From contig NZ_LMPZ01000003.1 of NCBI RefSeq assembly GCF_001424025.1, positions 284,501 through 348,500 of the forward strand: DNA of 64,000 nt. Direction: 5' to 3'. Made by a program: the position numbers and the translations under genes. The notes under the pieces were generated by a model that saw only the letters and a program-made list of their open reading frames with translations, did no database searches and had not been told where the DNA came from. Origin of the DNA: Brevundimonas sp. Leaf363 (lineage in GTDB: Bacteria > Pseudomonadota > Alphaproteobacteria > Caulobacterales > Caulobacteraceae). Position 1 is the first letter of the stretch. Each line of letters opens with the position of its first letter. This document shows, in pieces, positions 8,486 to 19,382 of this stretch.

Positions 8486-10180
8486 GTGCGGATCAGGAAA
8501 CTCGGCTCCTCGGCGGCCGCCGCCGCCCTTCTGGCCTTCGCCCTGCCCGGCGCGGCCATGGCCGAACAGGCCGCCTTCGCCTGGTTCCAATACAGCGGCG
8601 CCGACGCCGCCAACGCCCCTGCCCCCACGCCGGGCCAGTACGCCAATCCGATCCTGCAGGGCTTCTATCCCGACCCCTCGGTGACCCGGGTGGGCGAGGA
8701 CTATTATCTGGTCACATCGACCTTCAGCTACTTCCCGGGCATCCCGGTCTTCCGCAGCCGCGACCTGGTCAGCTGGACCCAGATCGGCAACGCCATCGAC
8801 CGGCCGGACCAGCTGGACTTCGGCCGTCTGGGTCTGTCGCGCGGCGTCTTCGCCCCGACCATCAATCACCACGACGGCGTCTTCTATATCCTAAACACCT
8901 GCGTCGACTGCGGCGGCAACTTCCTGATCACCGCCACCGATCCGGCCGGTCCGTGGAGCGATCCGGTCTGGTTGCCGGATCTGGAGGGCGGGATCGATCC
9001 GTCGATCTTCTTCGACGCGGACGGCACGACCTGGATCACCAACAACGGCCCGCCGGTCGGGACGCCCCGCTACGACGGCCACCGGGCCATCTGGACGCAG
9101 CGCTACGACATCGCGGCGAAAAAGACCTTAGGCCCGCGCACGCTGCTGGTGGACGGCGGCGTCGATCCTTCGACCAACCCCATCTGGATCGAGGGGCCAC
9201 ACATCCAGAAGGTCGGCGACTGGTACTATCTGACCTGCGCCGAGGGCGGGACCGCCGAGGGTCACTCCCAGGTCGTGCTGCGCTCGCGCAAGGCCGACGG
9301 TCCCTATGTCGCCTATGAGGGCAACCCCATCCTGACCCAGCGCGGCCTGCCGCACGACCGCGCCCTGCCGATCACCTCTGCGGGCCACGCCCAGCTGGTG
9401 CAGACGCCGGACGGCGACTGGTGGGCGACCTTCCTGGCCGTGCGCCCTTACGACGGCGACTTCTACAACACCGGCCGCGAGACCTTCCTGCTGCCCGTCA
9501 CCTGGACCGAGGGCTGGCCGCGCATCCTGGAGACCGGGGCGACAATCCCCTACGTCCACGCCCTCCCGAACCTGCCGGCCCAGCCCGCGCCCGAGGTCCC
9601 GATGAGCGGCGCCTTCACCGTCCGCGACGACTTCGACACGGCCGCCCTGCCCGCCCGCTGGATGATGATGCGCAATCCGGACGGCGCCTGGTACGACCTG
9701 TCGTCACGGCCCGGCACGCTGCTGCTCGACGCCCGGCCGGTGGAGCTGGGCGACAACGCCAACCCCAGCTTCCTCGGCCGCCGCCAGCAGCACATGGACG
9801 CTCAGGCCGTCACCGAGCTGGAGGCCGCGCCGCAGGTCGTCGGTGACCGCTACGGGCTCGCGGCGCTGCAGAATGACGACTACTGGCTGACGCTGTCGAT
9901 CACCCGCCGCACCGACGGCGTCTGGGCCGAGGTGCGGCGCCGCGCCGGTCCGGACGAAGCGGCGGCGGGCGCCATCGTGGCCGAACGCAAGGTCGCGGAC
10001 ACCGGCCCCTACCGCCTGCAGGTCACGGCCAAGGGCCCGACCTACGGCTTCGCCCTGGCCGAAGGCGACGGCGCCTTCCAGCCGATCGGCGGCGACCTGG
10101 ACGGCAAGATGCTCAGCACGAAGACGGCCGGCGGCTTCGTCGGCGTGACGATGGGGCCGTTCGCGATCCGCGGCCGATAG
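8486..10180 (+). CDS. GH43 beta-xylosidase / alpha-L-arabinofuranosidase (exported)
   Basis: 564 residues from a GTG start with a strong ribosome site (GAAGGG, 7 nt upstream). An ATG further up would add a charged extension before the signal peptide and is less likely. The signal peptide ends at AAMA. GH43 catalytic residues are Asp63 (FYPDPSV, base), Asp171 (IDPSIFF, pKa modulator) and Glu236 (WIEGPHI, acid). The beta-propeller is followed by a C-terminal beta-sandwich (about 370-560) typical of the XynB-like subfamilies. It releases xylose or arabinose from xylo-oligosaccharides. Confidence 0.93.
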   Translation: MRIRKLGSSAAAAALLAFALPGAAMAEQAAFAWFQYSGADAANAPAPTPGQYANPILQGFYPDPSVTRVGEDYYLVTSTFSYFPGIPVFRSRDLVSWTQIGNAIDRPDQLDFGRLGLSRGVFAPTINHHDGVFYILNTCVDCGGNFLITATDPAGPWSDPVWLPDLEGGIDPSIFFDADGTTWITNNGPPVGTPRYDGHRAIWTQRYDIAAKKTLGPRTLLVDGGVDPSTNPIWIEGPHIQKVGDWYYLTCAEGGTAEGHSQVVLRSRKADGPYVAYEGNPILTQRGLPHDRALPITSAGHAQLVQTPDGDWWATFLAVRPYDGDFYNTGRETFLLPVTWTEGWPRILETGATIPYVHALPNLPAQPAPEVPMSGAFTVRDDFDTAALPARWMMMRNPDGAWYDLSSRPGTLLLDARPVELGDNANPSFLGRRQQHMDAQAVTELEAAPQVVGDRYGLAALQNDDYWLTLSITRRTDGVWAEVRRRAGPDEAAAGAIVAERKVADTGPYRLQVTAKGPTYGFALAEGDGAFQPIGGDLDGKMLSTKTAGGFVGVTMGPFAIRGR

Positions 10181-10183
10181 GCC

Positions 10184-12130
10184 CTAGTGCACCGTCAGAC
10201 GGAAGGGTCCGGCGGGCAGCTGGGACCCGTCCGTCAGATTGCAGATGGGGTTGTCGGCCCAGCAGAAACGGACCAACGCGGCCGGGCCGTCGCCGACCGG
10301 GATGCGAATGGACTGGCCGGAGACCTCGCCAGAGACGAAGCGGCAGGTGGTCTGCCCCGCGTCGCACAGCTCCAGCCCCGTCACGCGATCGCTGCTCAGC
10401 GTGATTAAGTCGCCCGTGACGTCACTGAAGCGGACCACCACCTCGACGCCGTCCCGCGACGCGCTGTCGGCCCAGGCGCCCGACGGGGCGATGTCCTGGC
10501 CATAGATGACATGCCGACCCGCCCTGGCCAGCCGCTTGCCCAGCTCGCCCTTCTGACCGGGGTGGATGTCGTAGCGGTCGCCGATGTCGATGGCGACGGC
10601 GAGCCCGGCGTGCGGGTCGTTCTGCACGGCCAGCCGCTGACCCTCGCGCACCTCGGCCCAGCCGGAGCCTCGCGCCTCGGACGACGGCGGGCCGAAATTG
10701 GCGAGCTGAACGATCAGGAACGGCAGGTCAGGCTGGTTCAGGCGCTGGCGCCAGTCGGCCATCAGCCCGGCCATCAGCGCCTCGTATCGCGGCGGCTGAT
10801 CGCCCGTATTGCTCTCGCCCTGATACCAGAGGGCGGCCCGGAAGCCGTAGTCGTGCAGCGGCGTGATCATGGCGTTGCCGATGGACGTCGTGCCCGCCAG
10901 CGATTCCCAAGGGGCGCGCGGCCCGTCGGTTTGGCCGGCCCCCTCGACCTTCTGATAGCGCCAGCCCCCCGCATCCAGCGGCACGCGCGATCCGTCGGCC
11001 AGAATGACGGCGCGGCTCTCGGGCGCCCCATAGATCCCGCCCTCGCCCCAGCTGTCCATGACGTTGACGACGATGCTGTTGGCGCCCGCCTTCAGCAGGC
11101 CGGCGGGCAGCGCGTACAGCCGCTGGCCGTCACCCATCGCGCCGACCGCCCGGCCGTTGACCCAGGTCTGATCGACCTGGTCAACAGTCCCGAGCGACAG
11201 CGAGGCCCCCTGCGCCGCCTGTTCCGCCGTCAGCGTGACGTCCGTGCGATACCAGACCATGCCGTCGAACGCCGCCAGCGCCGGAACGCCCCATTGCTCC
11301 CACGGTGTCATCTTCGGGACGAGCGTCCACGGGCCGGTCTCGGTCAGCCACGGCTGCTCGCTGGACCGCGCCGCCCACCAGCGCTGCCACACCTCGCCCC
11401 ACTGCGCCTGGGCGCCGATCGGATCGGTGGGATAGCGGGCCAGGACGTCCAGCTTGTCGTCGAAGCCGCCGATGCGGCGCAGGGTCGGCTCGCTGATCCA
11501 GGCCTGGATCGCCGACCCGCCCCAGCTGTCGTGCACCAGCCCCATTGGCACCCGCTCGGTGCGCCGCAGGTCCTGGGCGAAGTAGAAGCAGGTGGCCGAA
11601 AACTCCGCCGCGCTCTCGACCGTCGCGACCGACCAGGCGGTTGGGTGGCGCCACAGCGGCTGGCTGACCGCGTCGCTGTCCTTGGTCACCGTCATCAGAC
11701 GAATGCCTGCGTCGTCGGGCGTCACGACCGGGTTCCAGGCATGGACCGCATAGCGCAGCGGCTGCTCCATGTTCGACTGGCCCGAGCACAGGAAGACATC
11801 GCCGACCATCACGTCGGCCGCGCTGGCCGAGCCGCCCGAGGCGGCGGAAGCGGTCAGGACATAGGGACCGCCGGCCGGGAGCGCGGGCAGGCTGGCGCGC
11901 CACTGGCCCTGACGATCCGCACGCGCCTGAACCGACCGTTCGCCCAGGCTGACGGTGACCCGCTCGCCCGGCGCCGCCTGACCCCAGACCGAGATGGGCT
12001 TGTCCCGCTGCAGCACCCCGTGGTCGCCGAAGGGCTGGCCCAGGCTCAAGGCGGGCGGCGCAGTCTGCGCGATCGCCGGCGCCCCTTCCGCGATCAGGAC
12101 GAGGGCGGACAGGGCGGCGGCGATGCGCAT
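10184..12130 (-). CDS. SGNH-type carbohydrate acetylesterase (sialate O-acetylesterase family, exported)
   Basis: 648 residues. The start at MRIAAALSAL is chosen because GGAG lies 8 nt upstream; a GTG three codons earlier overlaps the upstream stop. After a signal peptide it shows the esterase block VFLCSGQSNMEQ (nucleophile Ser), an inserted galactose-binding-like beta-sandwich (WVNGRAVGAM region), and a second block ALWYQGESN. In hemicellulose loci such enzymes remove acetyl groups from xylan or xyloglucan so that glycosidases can act. It is translationally coupled to the upstream GH3 gene. Confidence 0.88.
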   Translation of the reverse strand: MRIAAALSALVLIAEGAPAIAQTAPPALSLGQPFGDHGVLQRDKPISVWGQAAPGERVTVSLGERSVQARADRQGQWRASLPALPAGGPYVLTASAASGGSASAADVMVGDVFLCSGQSNMEQPLRYAVHAWNPVVTPDDAGIRLMTVTKDSDAVSQPLWRHPTAWSVATVESAAEFSATCFYFAQDLRRTERVPMGLVHDSWGGSAIQAWISEPTLRRIGGFDDKLDVLARYPTDPIGAQAQWGEVWQRWWAARSSEQPWLTETGPWTLVPKMTPWEQWGVPALAAFDGMVWYRTDVTLTAEQAAQGASLSLGTVDQVDQTWVNGRAVGAMGDGQRLYALPAGLLKAGANSIVVNVMDSWGEGGIYGAPESRAVILADGSRVPLDAGGWRYQKVEGAGQTDGPRAPWESLAGTTSIGNAMITPLHDYGFRAALWYQGESNTGDQPPRYEALMAGLMADWRQRLNQPDLPFLIVQLANFGPPSSEARGSGWAEVREGQRLAVQNDPHAGLAVAIDIGDRYDIHPGQKGELGKRLARAGRHVIYGQDIAPSGAWADSASRDGVEVVVRFSDVTGDLITLSSDRVTGLELCDAGQTTCRFVSGEVSGQSIRIPVGDGPAALVRFCWADNPICNLTDGSQLPAGPFRLTVH

Positions 12131-12135
12131 CAGGA

Positions 12136-14574
<2,439 letters not shown>

Positions 14575-14616
14575 GTCAGTCTCCTCCCATGTGAGCCTCG
14601 CCGGTTGATCCAGCGA

Positions 14617-14630
14617 TGATAGCGCTAACA
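14617..14630 (-). promoter_or_regulatory. XylR-like LacI-family operator
   Basis: On the minus strand this reads TGTTAGCGCTATCA, a near-perfect palindrome with the AGCGCT core of LacI-family operators. It differs at one base from the site TGTTAGCGCTACCA that I recall for the Caulobacter crescentus xylose repressor XylR. It sits 43 bp upstream of the GH3 start, inside the 114-bp gap after the halogenase genes. Xylose-responsive repression of the GH3-acetylesterase pair is inferred. No LacI-type gene lies in the window. Confidence 0.65.
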
Positions 14631-14688
14631 TGACGATACTGCGCGCCGACCCCGGCGGTCAACCGCCCGCGAGCCGGCGGCGGTCGCG

Positions 14689-16203
14689 TCACGCCGTCGC
14701 GGACAGCTTGGCGTCGCGTAGATAGGCCTCCTGCACCGGCATGGCGTTGACCCGGTCTTGGATCGCCGTGCGGATCCGCGACAGGCGCTGGCGCAGGTCT
14801 TCCTCGGAGATGACGTCGGCCACCGGGTGATAGCTGTCCGGGATCATGCCCTGCCCCGACAGGACCGCCCACCAGCTGCCTTCCTTGAACAGTTCGTACT
14901 GGCGGACCATGGCATCGCCCCGCTCCTGGAAAATCTGCAGCCGGGTCTTCAGGGCCTCGGGGATGTCCATGTGCTTGCAGTAGGCCCAGAACGGCGTGTC
15001 CTCCCGCTCGGTCACCTTGTAGTGGGCGATCAGGAAGTCTTTGACGTTGTCGTAGTCGAAGGCCATGTCGCGATTGAACTGATCGGCCAGCTTGGGGTCG
15101 ATGAAGTCGCGCGGGAAATAGGCCAGGATGCGCGAGATCGCGACCTGGATCAGGTGGATGCTGGTCGATTCCAACGGCTCCAGGAAACCGCCCGCCAGAC
15201 CCATGGCGATGACGTTCTTGTCCCAGCTCTTCTTGCGGCGGCCGGTTACGAAGCGCAGCACACGCGGCTCGGCCAGCGGCTCGCCATCCAGCCGGCTCAT
15301 CAACTTGGCGGTCGCCTCGTCCTCGCTGATGTATTCGCTGGAGAAGACATAGCCGTTGCCGGTGCGGTGCTGAAGCGGGATGCGCCACTGCCAGCCCGCC
15401 TCGCGGGCGGTGGCGCGGGTGTAGGGGGTCATGTCGCCGGACTTGGCGCACGGCACGGCGACGGCGCGGTTGGCCGGCAGCCAGTGGCTCCAGTCGTCAT
15501 AGCCGGCCTTCAGCGTCTGCTCGATCAGCAGGCCGCGGAAGCCGGTACAGTCGATGAACAGGTCGCCGCGGATCTGCTGGCCATCCTCCAGCTCCACCGA
15601 GGTGATGAAGCCGTCGGTCGGGTTCTGGTGGACCTGGGTGATCTTGCCTTCGATCCGGTTGGCGCCGCGCTTCTCGGAGAACCTGCGCAGGTAGGCGGCA
15701 TAGCGGGCGGCGTCGAATTGATAGGCGTAGTTGATGCGCGGCAGGGCGCCGTTCTGCGTGTCGGGCGTGCGCATGAAGCGGTTCAGGCGCGCGGCCTCGG
15801 TCTCGGCGTTGAACCGGCCGCTGTCGGCGTTGGCGCCGCCCGACTTGGCCCAGCGGAGCCAGAAGTTGTGGAAGGGCACGCCGTCCATGTCCTGACCGAA
15901 GAGGCCGAATGGATGGAAATAGGAGTGGCCCAGCCGGCGCCAGTCGACGAACTCGATGCCCAGCTTGAAGGTGCCGTTGGTCTCGCGGACGAACTCGTCC
16001 TCGTCGATGCCCAGCACCTGGTTGAACAGCAGGATCATCGGGATGGTGGCCTCACCCACCCCGACGGTGCCGATCTGTTCGGATTCCACGACCGTCAGAT
16101 TGTACTGCTCGGTGCCCATCACCTTGCTGAGGGCGGCGGCGCACATCCATCCGGCGGTCCCCCCGCCTACGACGACGATGTCCCGGATCTTGTTCGCTGG
16201 CAT
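14689..16203 (-). CDS. Tryptophan-halogenase-family flavoprotein (copy A)
   Basis: 504 residues from MPANKIRD, preceded by GGGAGG at 7 nt. It has the FAD-binding VVGGGTAGWM (residues 12-20), the GVGEATIP motif (48-55), the Lys80 in GTFKLGIEF that corresponds to the catalytic lysine of PrnA, and the WxWxIP halogenase motif (AGWQWRIPLQHR). It therefore looks like an intact FADH2-dependent halogenase. Copies next to TonB receptors are frequent in Caulobacterales and Xanthomonas, where their substrate is generally unknown. It is the last of three tandem paralogues, 19 bp after copy B. Confidence 0.9.
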   Translation of the reverse strand: MPANKIRDIVVVGGGTAGWMCAAALSKVMGTEQYNLTVVESEQIGTVGVGEATIPMILLFNQVLGIDEDEFVRETNGTFKLGIEFVDWRRLGHSYFHPFGLFGQDMDGVPFHNFWLRWAKSGGANADSGRFNAETEAARLNRFMRTPDTQNGALPRINYAYQFDAARYAAYLRRFSEKRGANRIEGKITQVHQNPTDGFITSVELEDGQQIRGDLFIDCTGFRGLLIEQTLKAGYDDWSHWLPANRAVAVPCAKSGDMTPYTRATAREAGWQWRIPLQHRTGNGYVFSSEYISEDEATAKLMSRLDGEPLAEPRVLRFVTGRRKKSWDKNVIAMGLAGGFLEPLESTSIHLIQVAISRILAYFPRDFIDPKLADQFNRDMAFDYDNVKDFLIAHYKVTEREDTPFWAYCKHMDIPEALKTRLQIFQERGDAMVRQYELFKEGSWWAVLSGQGMIPDSYHPVADVISEEDLRQRLSRIRTAIQDRVNAMPVQEAYLRDAKLSATA

Positions 16204-16222
16204 GTGAAGACCTCCCCCGTCT

Positions 16223-17728
16223 TCAGAATAGACCGCGGCCCGGAGGCGCGGCGTTGAACTCCAGATGCGCCTCCAGCGACGGCATGTCTTGCGCATGCGT
16301 GGCGATGAAGCTCAAAATCTTCTGGAAATGCTCGATCTGCTCGGCGCGTGGCAGCTGGTCGACCAGCGGGTTCCAGCTCTTCGGGATCAGGCCGTGTCCC
16401 ACGAAGCAGCTGGCCCAGCTGCCCTCCTCGAAGGTTTCGCCGTCGCGCAGTGAGATGCCGCCGCGCGCACCGAACAACTCGATCTTTTGAGCCAGCACGG
16501 GCGAGGCCGGAACCTCGCGCGCCCAGTCCCACATCGGCTGATCGAAGCGCCGGTTCAGCGTGTAGTGCATCAGGGCGAAGTCGCGGATGTTGTCGGTGTG
16601 CTGGGCGAAGGCCGCGTTGAAGGCGTCGCGTTCGATCTGGTTGTCGGCGTCGACCGGAAACTGGCTGATCAGGTGCGACAGGCCGACATGGATGAACTGC
16701 AGGATGGTGGCGTCCAGCGGCTCCAGGCTGGCGGCCGCCTCGCCGATGGCGACGCAGTTCCCGATCCACGGCCGGCTGCGGGCGCCCGGCTGATAGGGGC
16801 TGGCGACGCCGGCCTCCAACCGCATCCCGGTGATGCGGGACAGCATGGTCATCAGTTCGCTCTCGGCCACCAGTTCCGAGTTGTAGGCGCCGATCACCGC
16901 GGTCCGGTCCTGCATCGGATACTGGCCGACCCAGCCGGCCTCGAAGGCGGTGATCTGGTTGAAGGCCGGCAGGGGGCGCAGGCGCGGGCCGGACGCCGCC
17001 ACCAGCCGGTCGCACGGGAACCAGTGACTCCAGCTCTCGAAGGCGTCACCCGGCATGCGCGTGATCAAGCCGCCCTGCAGGCCGGTCGCGTCGATATAGA
17101 GATCGGCCTCGAGCTTGCGGCCGCTGCCCAGGACGACGGCCGCGATGCCCTGATCGCCCAGTTCGACCGTGCGGAACGGTTCGGGGACCAGCTTGGCGCC
17201 TGCCTTGATCGCCGCCTCCTTGAGCAGGGCGACGTAGCGTCTGGCGTCCAGATTGTAGCCCGGCGACGCCTGGGAGAAGCTTTCGACCGCGTCGTTGTAG
17301 ATGACGTGCCGCCCGACCTTGGCCGCCGCCGCGCCCAGCGAAAACTCGTCATAGGCGGCGCGCAGGCCCTCGCTGCGGGCCTTGGTCCAGTAGTTGACGA
17401 ACTCGATCTGCTCGATGCCGGCGCCGACGGTGTCGTAAGCGTGCATGAAGGCGTGATCGCCCTTGGACCAGCCGGCGAAGCGCTGGGCATAGGCCTCCGA
17501 TCCCGATGTGGCGCCCAGCACCCTGCCCTCGTCCAGCCCCAGCATATGGTGCAACGAGACCAGACTGGGCGTGGAAGCGTAGGCGTCGGCCGGGCGCAGG
17601 ACGCTGGGCAGTTCGACCACCTCGACCGTGATGCCGAGCCCGCCGAGGGCTCGGCGCAGGCACAGGGCCGTCAGCCACACGGCGGCGTCGCGGCCGACGA
17701 TCAGGACACGCTGGATGGGCCGGCTCAT
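16223..17728 (-). CDS. Degenerate tryptophan-halogenase-family protein (copy B)
   Basis: 501 residues starting at MSRPIQRVLI. The start ATG overlaps the stop of copy C in an ATGA junction. Overall similarity to copies A and C is clear in the C-terminal half (SFEP-like LEPLDATILQFIHVGLSH, EEGSWASCFVGHGL). Three functional motifs are lost, however: the FAD loop GGGTAGW reads GRDAAVW (13-19), the catalytic Lys is Ala79 by alignment, and WxWxIP reads WVGQYP. It may be a non-catalytic partner or may bind flavin differently. The frame is intact over full length, so it is not a pseudogene by decay. Confidence 0.85.
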   Translation of the reverse strand: MSRPIQRVLIVGRDAAVWLTALCLRRALGGLGITVEVVELPSVLRPADAYASTPSLVSLHHMLGLDEGRVLGATSGSEAYAQRFAGWSKGDHAFMHAYDTVGAGIEQIEFVNYWTKARSEGLRAAYDEFSLGAAAAKVGRHVIYNDAVESFSQASPGYNLDARRYVALLKEAAIKAGAKLVPEPFRTVELGDQGIAAVVLGSGRKLEADLYIDATGLQGGLITRMPGDAFESWSHWFPCDRLVAASGPRLRPLPAFNQITAFEAGWVGQYPMQDRTAVIGAYNSELVAESELMTMLSRITGMRLEAGVASPYQPGARSRPWIGNCVAIGEAAASLEPLDATILQFIHVGLSHLISQFPVDADNQIERDAFNAAFAQHTDNIRDFALMHYTLNRRFDQPMWDWAREVPASPVLAQKIELFGARGGISLRDGETFEEGSWASCFVGHGLIPKSWNPLVDQLPRAEQIEHFQKILSFIATHAQDMPSLEAHLEFNAAPPGRGLF

Positions 17729-19233
17729 GCCGCTTCCTTGACGCCGCAGTAGTCGCGGACGAACTGCTCGTGGGTGGGCATGGCATCGACGCGGTCCGAG
17801 ATCTTGCGGCGCAACGTCTCCAGCCGTTGCTGGACGTCCTCCAGCTTCAGCCGCTCGGTCAGGCGGTCGTGGCCCTCGGGCTTCAGCCCCTGGCCGAACA
17901 TCACCGACACCCAGCTGGGCGGGGCGAACAGGCCGGAGCGATAGAAGGGAATGTCGCCTCGGTGGCGGAAGCGGTCGATCTTGTCCTGCAGGCTGTCGGG
18001 CACCGACATCTCGCGGGTGTAGCGCCACAGCTCGGCGTCCTCGCGGGTGTTGGCGTGGTAGTGAAGGATCAGGAAATCGCGCACGCGGTCATACTCGTTG
18101 TCGACCAGACGGTTGAATTCCTTGATCAGGACCGGGTCCATCGCCTTTCGCGGCCATAGCTGGACCAGGTTGTTGATGGCGATCTGAACCAGATAGATGC
18201 TGGTCGATTCCAGGGGCTCCAGGAAGCCGGACGCCAGGCCGATGGCGACGCAGTTGCCGGTCCATGACGCCGTGCGGCGGCCGGCCTTGAAGCGGATGGG
18301 ACGGGGCTCGGCGAGGGCCTCGCCGTCCAGATTGTCCATCAGGGTCCGGGCCGCCTCATCGTCCGAGATGAAGGCGCTGGAATAGACATAGCCGTTGCCG
18401 GTGCGCTGCTGCAGCGGGATGCGCCACTGCCAGCCCGCCTCGCGCGCGGTCGAGCGGGTGTAGGGTGTGAAGTCGTTCGAGCGGGCGCAGGGCACGGCCA
18501 TTGCGCGGTCGCACGGCAGCCACTTGGTCCAGTCCTCGAACGGGCTCTCCATCGTCTCGCCGATGAGCAGGCCCTTGAAGCCGGAGCAGTCGATGAACAG
18601 GTCGCCTGTGACGACCTCGCCGCTCTCCAGCGTCACAGAGGCGATGTGGCCGTTCTCGGGTTTGCGCTGGACCGAGACGATCTTGCCCTCGGTCCGCTCC
18701 AGCCCGCGCGCCTCGGCGAACCGGCGCAGATAGGCGGCGTAGAGGCCGGCGTCGAAATGATAGGCGTAGGCGTAGGTCGAGTTGATCGCCGCCTTGTCCT
18801 CGACGGGGAACTCGAACCTGTTCCGGCGCGCCGCGACGATGGCGTAGGAATAGTCCTCGATGTCCGGCGTCGGCCCGGCCTGGGCTGCGCGCAGCCAGTG
18901 CTGGTGGAAGGCCACGCCGCTGATCGGCTGCCCGTGGGCGCCGAAGGGATGCAGGTAGCTGGAGCCCTTGAAGCCCCAGTCGCGGAACTCGATGGCCAGT
19001 TTGAAGGTGGCGTTGGTCTCCCGCATCATCTCTGACTCGATCACGCCGATCCAGTCGTTGAAATCCTTCATCTGCGGCAGGGTCGCCTCGCCGACGCCGA
19101 CCGTCCCGATCTGGTCGGATTCGATCAGACGCACGCTACGGAACTCGGGCCGCACCACGCTGGTTAGCGCCGCCGCGGTCATCCAGCCGGCGGTGCCGCC
19201 GCCCACGATGACGACTTCCAGGGGTTGGGCCAT
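17725..19233 (-). CDS. Tryptophan-halogenase-family flavoprotein (copy C)
   Basis: 502 residues with VIVGGGTAGWM at 8-18, GVGEATLP at 46-53, the expected catalytic Lys78 in ATFKLAIEF and AGWQWRIPLQQR. All hallmarks of a flavin-dependent halogenase are present. It is the first gene after the TonB receptor (150-bp gap holding a terminator) and is translationally coupled to copy B. The free-standing flavin reductase such enzymes need is not in the window. The substrate is unknown; co-occurrence with a glycan receptor makes a free tryptophan substrate uncertain. Confidence 0.9.
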   Translation of the reverse strand: MAQPLEVVIVGGGTAGWMTAAALTSVVRPEFRSVRLIESDQIGTVGVGEATLPQMKDFNDWIGVIESEMMRETNATFKLAIEFRDWGFKGSSYLHPFGAHGQPISGVAFHQHWLRAAQAGPTPDIEDYSYAIVAARRNRFEFPVEDKAAINSTYAYAYHFDAGLYAAYLRRFAEARGLERTEGKIVSVQRKPENGHIASVTLESGEVVTGDLFIDCSGFKGLLIGETMESPFEDWTKWLPCDRAMAVPCARSNDFTPYTRSTAREAGWQWRIPLQQRTGNGYVYSSAFISDDEAARTLMDNLDGEALAEPRPIRFKAGRRTASWTGNCVAIGLASGFLEPLESTSIYLVQIAINNLVQLWPRKAMDPVLIKEFNRLVDNEYDRVRDFLILHYHANTREDAELWRYTREMSVPDSLQDKIDRFRHRGDIPFYRSGLFAPPSWVSVMFGQGLKPEGHDRLTERLKLEDVQQRLETLRRKISDRVDAMPTHEQFVRDYCGVKEAA

Positions 19234-19325
19234 TGAAACTGCTCAGGTTAGGGAGCGGGCTCCGCGCCGATCATAGTCGGCTGACGGACACTCGAAGTCA
19301 AAATGCTTAAGGGCGCCGAACATGG

Positions 19326-19355
19326 AAAACGCGCCGCCGTTTCCGGCGGCGCGTT
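19326..19355 (-). terminator. Rho-independent terminator after the TonB receptor gene
   Basis: Perfect 12-bp stem (AACGCGCCGCCG at 19328-19339 and its complement at 19344-19355) with a 4-nt loop. On the minus strand it runs into TTTT. It lies 28 bp past the receptor stop and before halogenase copy C, so it should make receptor mRNA more abundant than the halogenase part. Confidence 0.8.
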
Positions 19356-19382
19356 CCCAGGTTTCAGGCGTCGTGCTTGCGC

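Noticed and set aside
16223..17728. Halogenase copy B as a decayed pseudogene
   Set aside because: The frame is intact over 501 residues, coupled to copy C, and the C-terminal half is well conserved. Motif loss looks like functional divergence.
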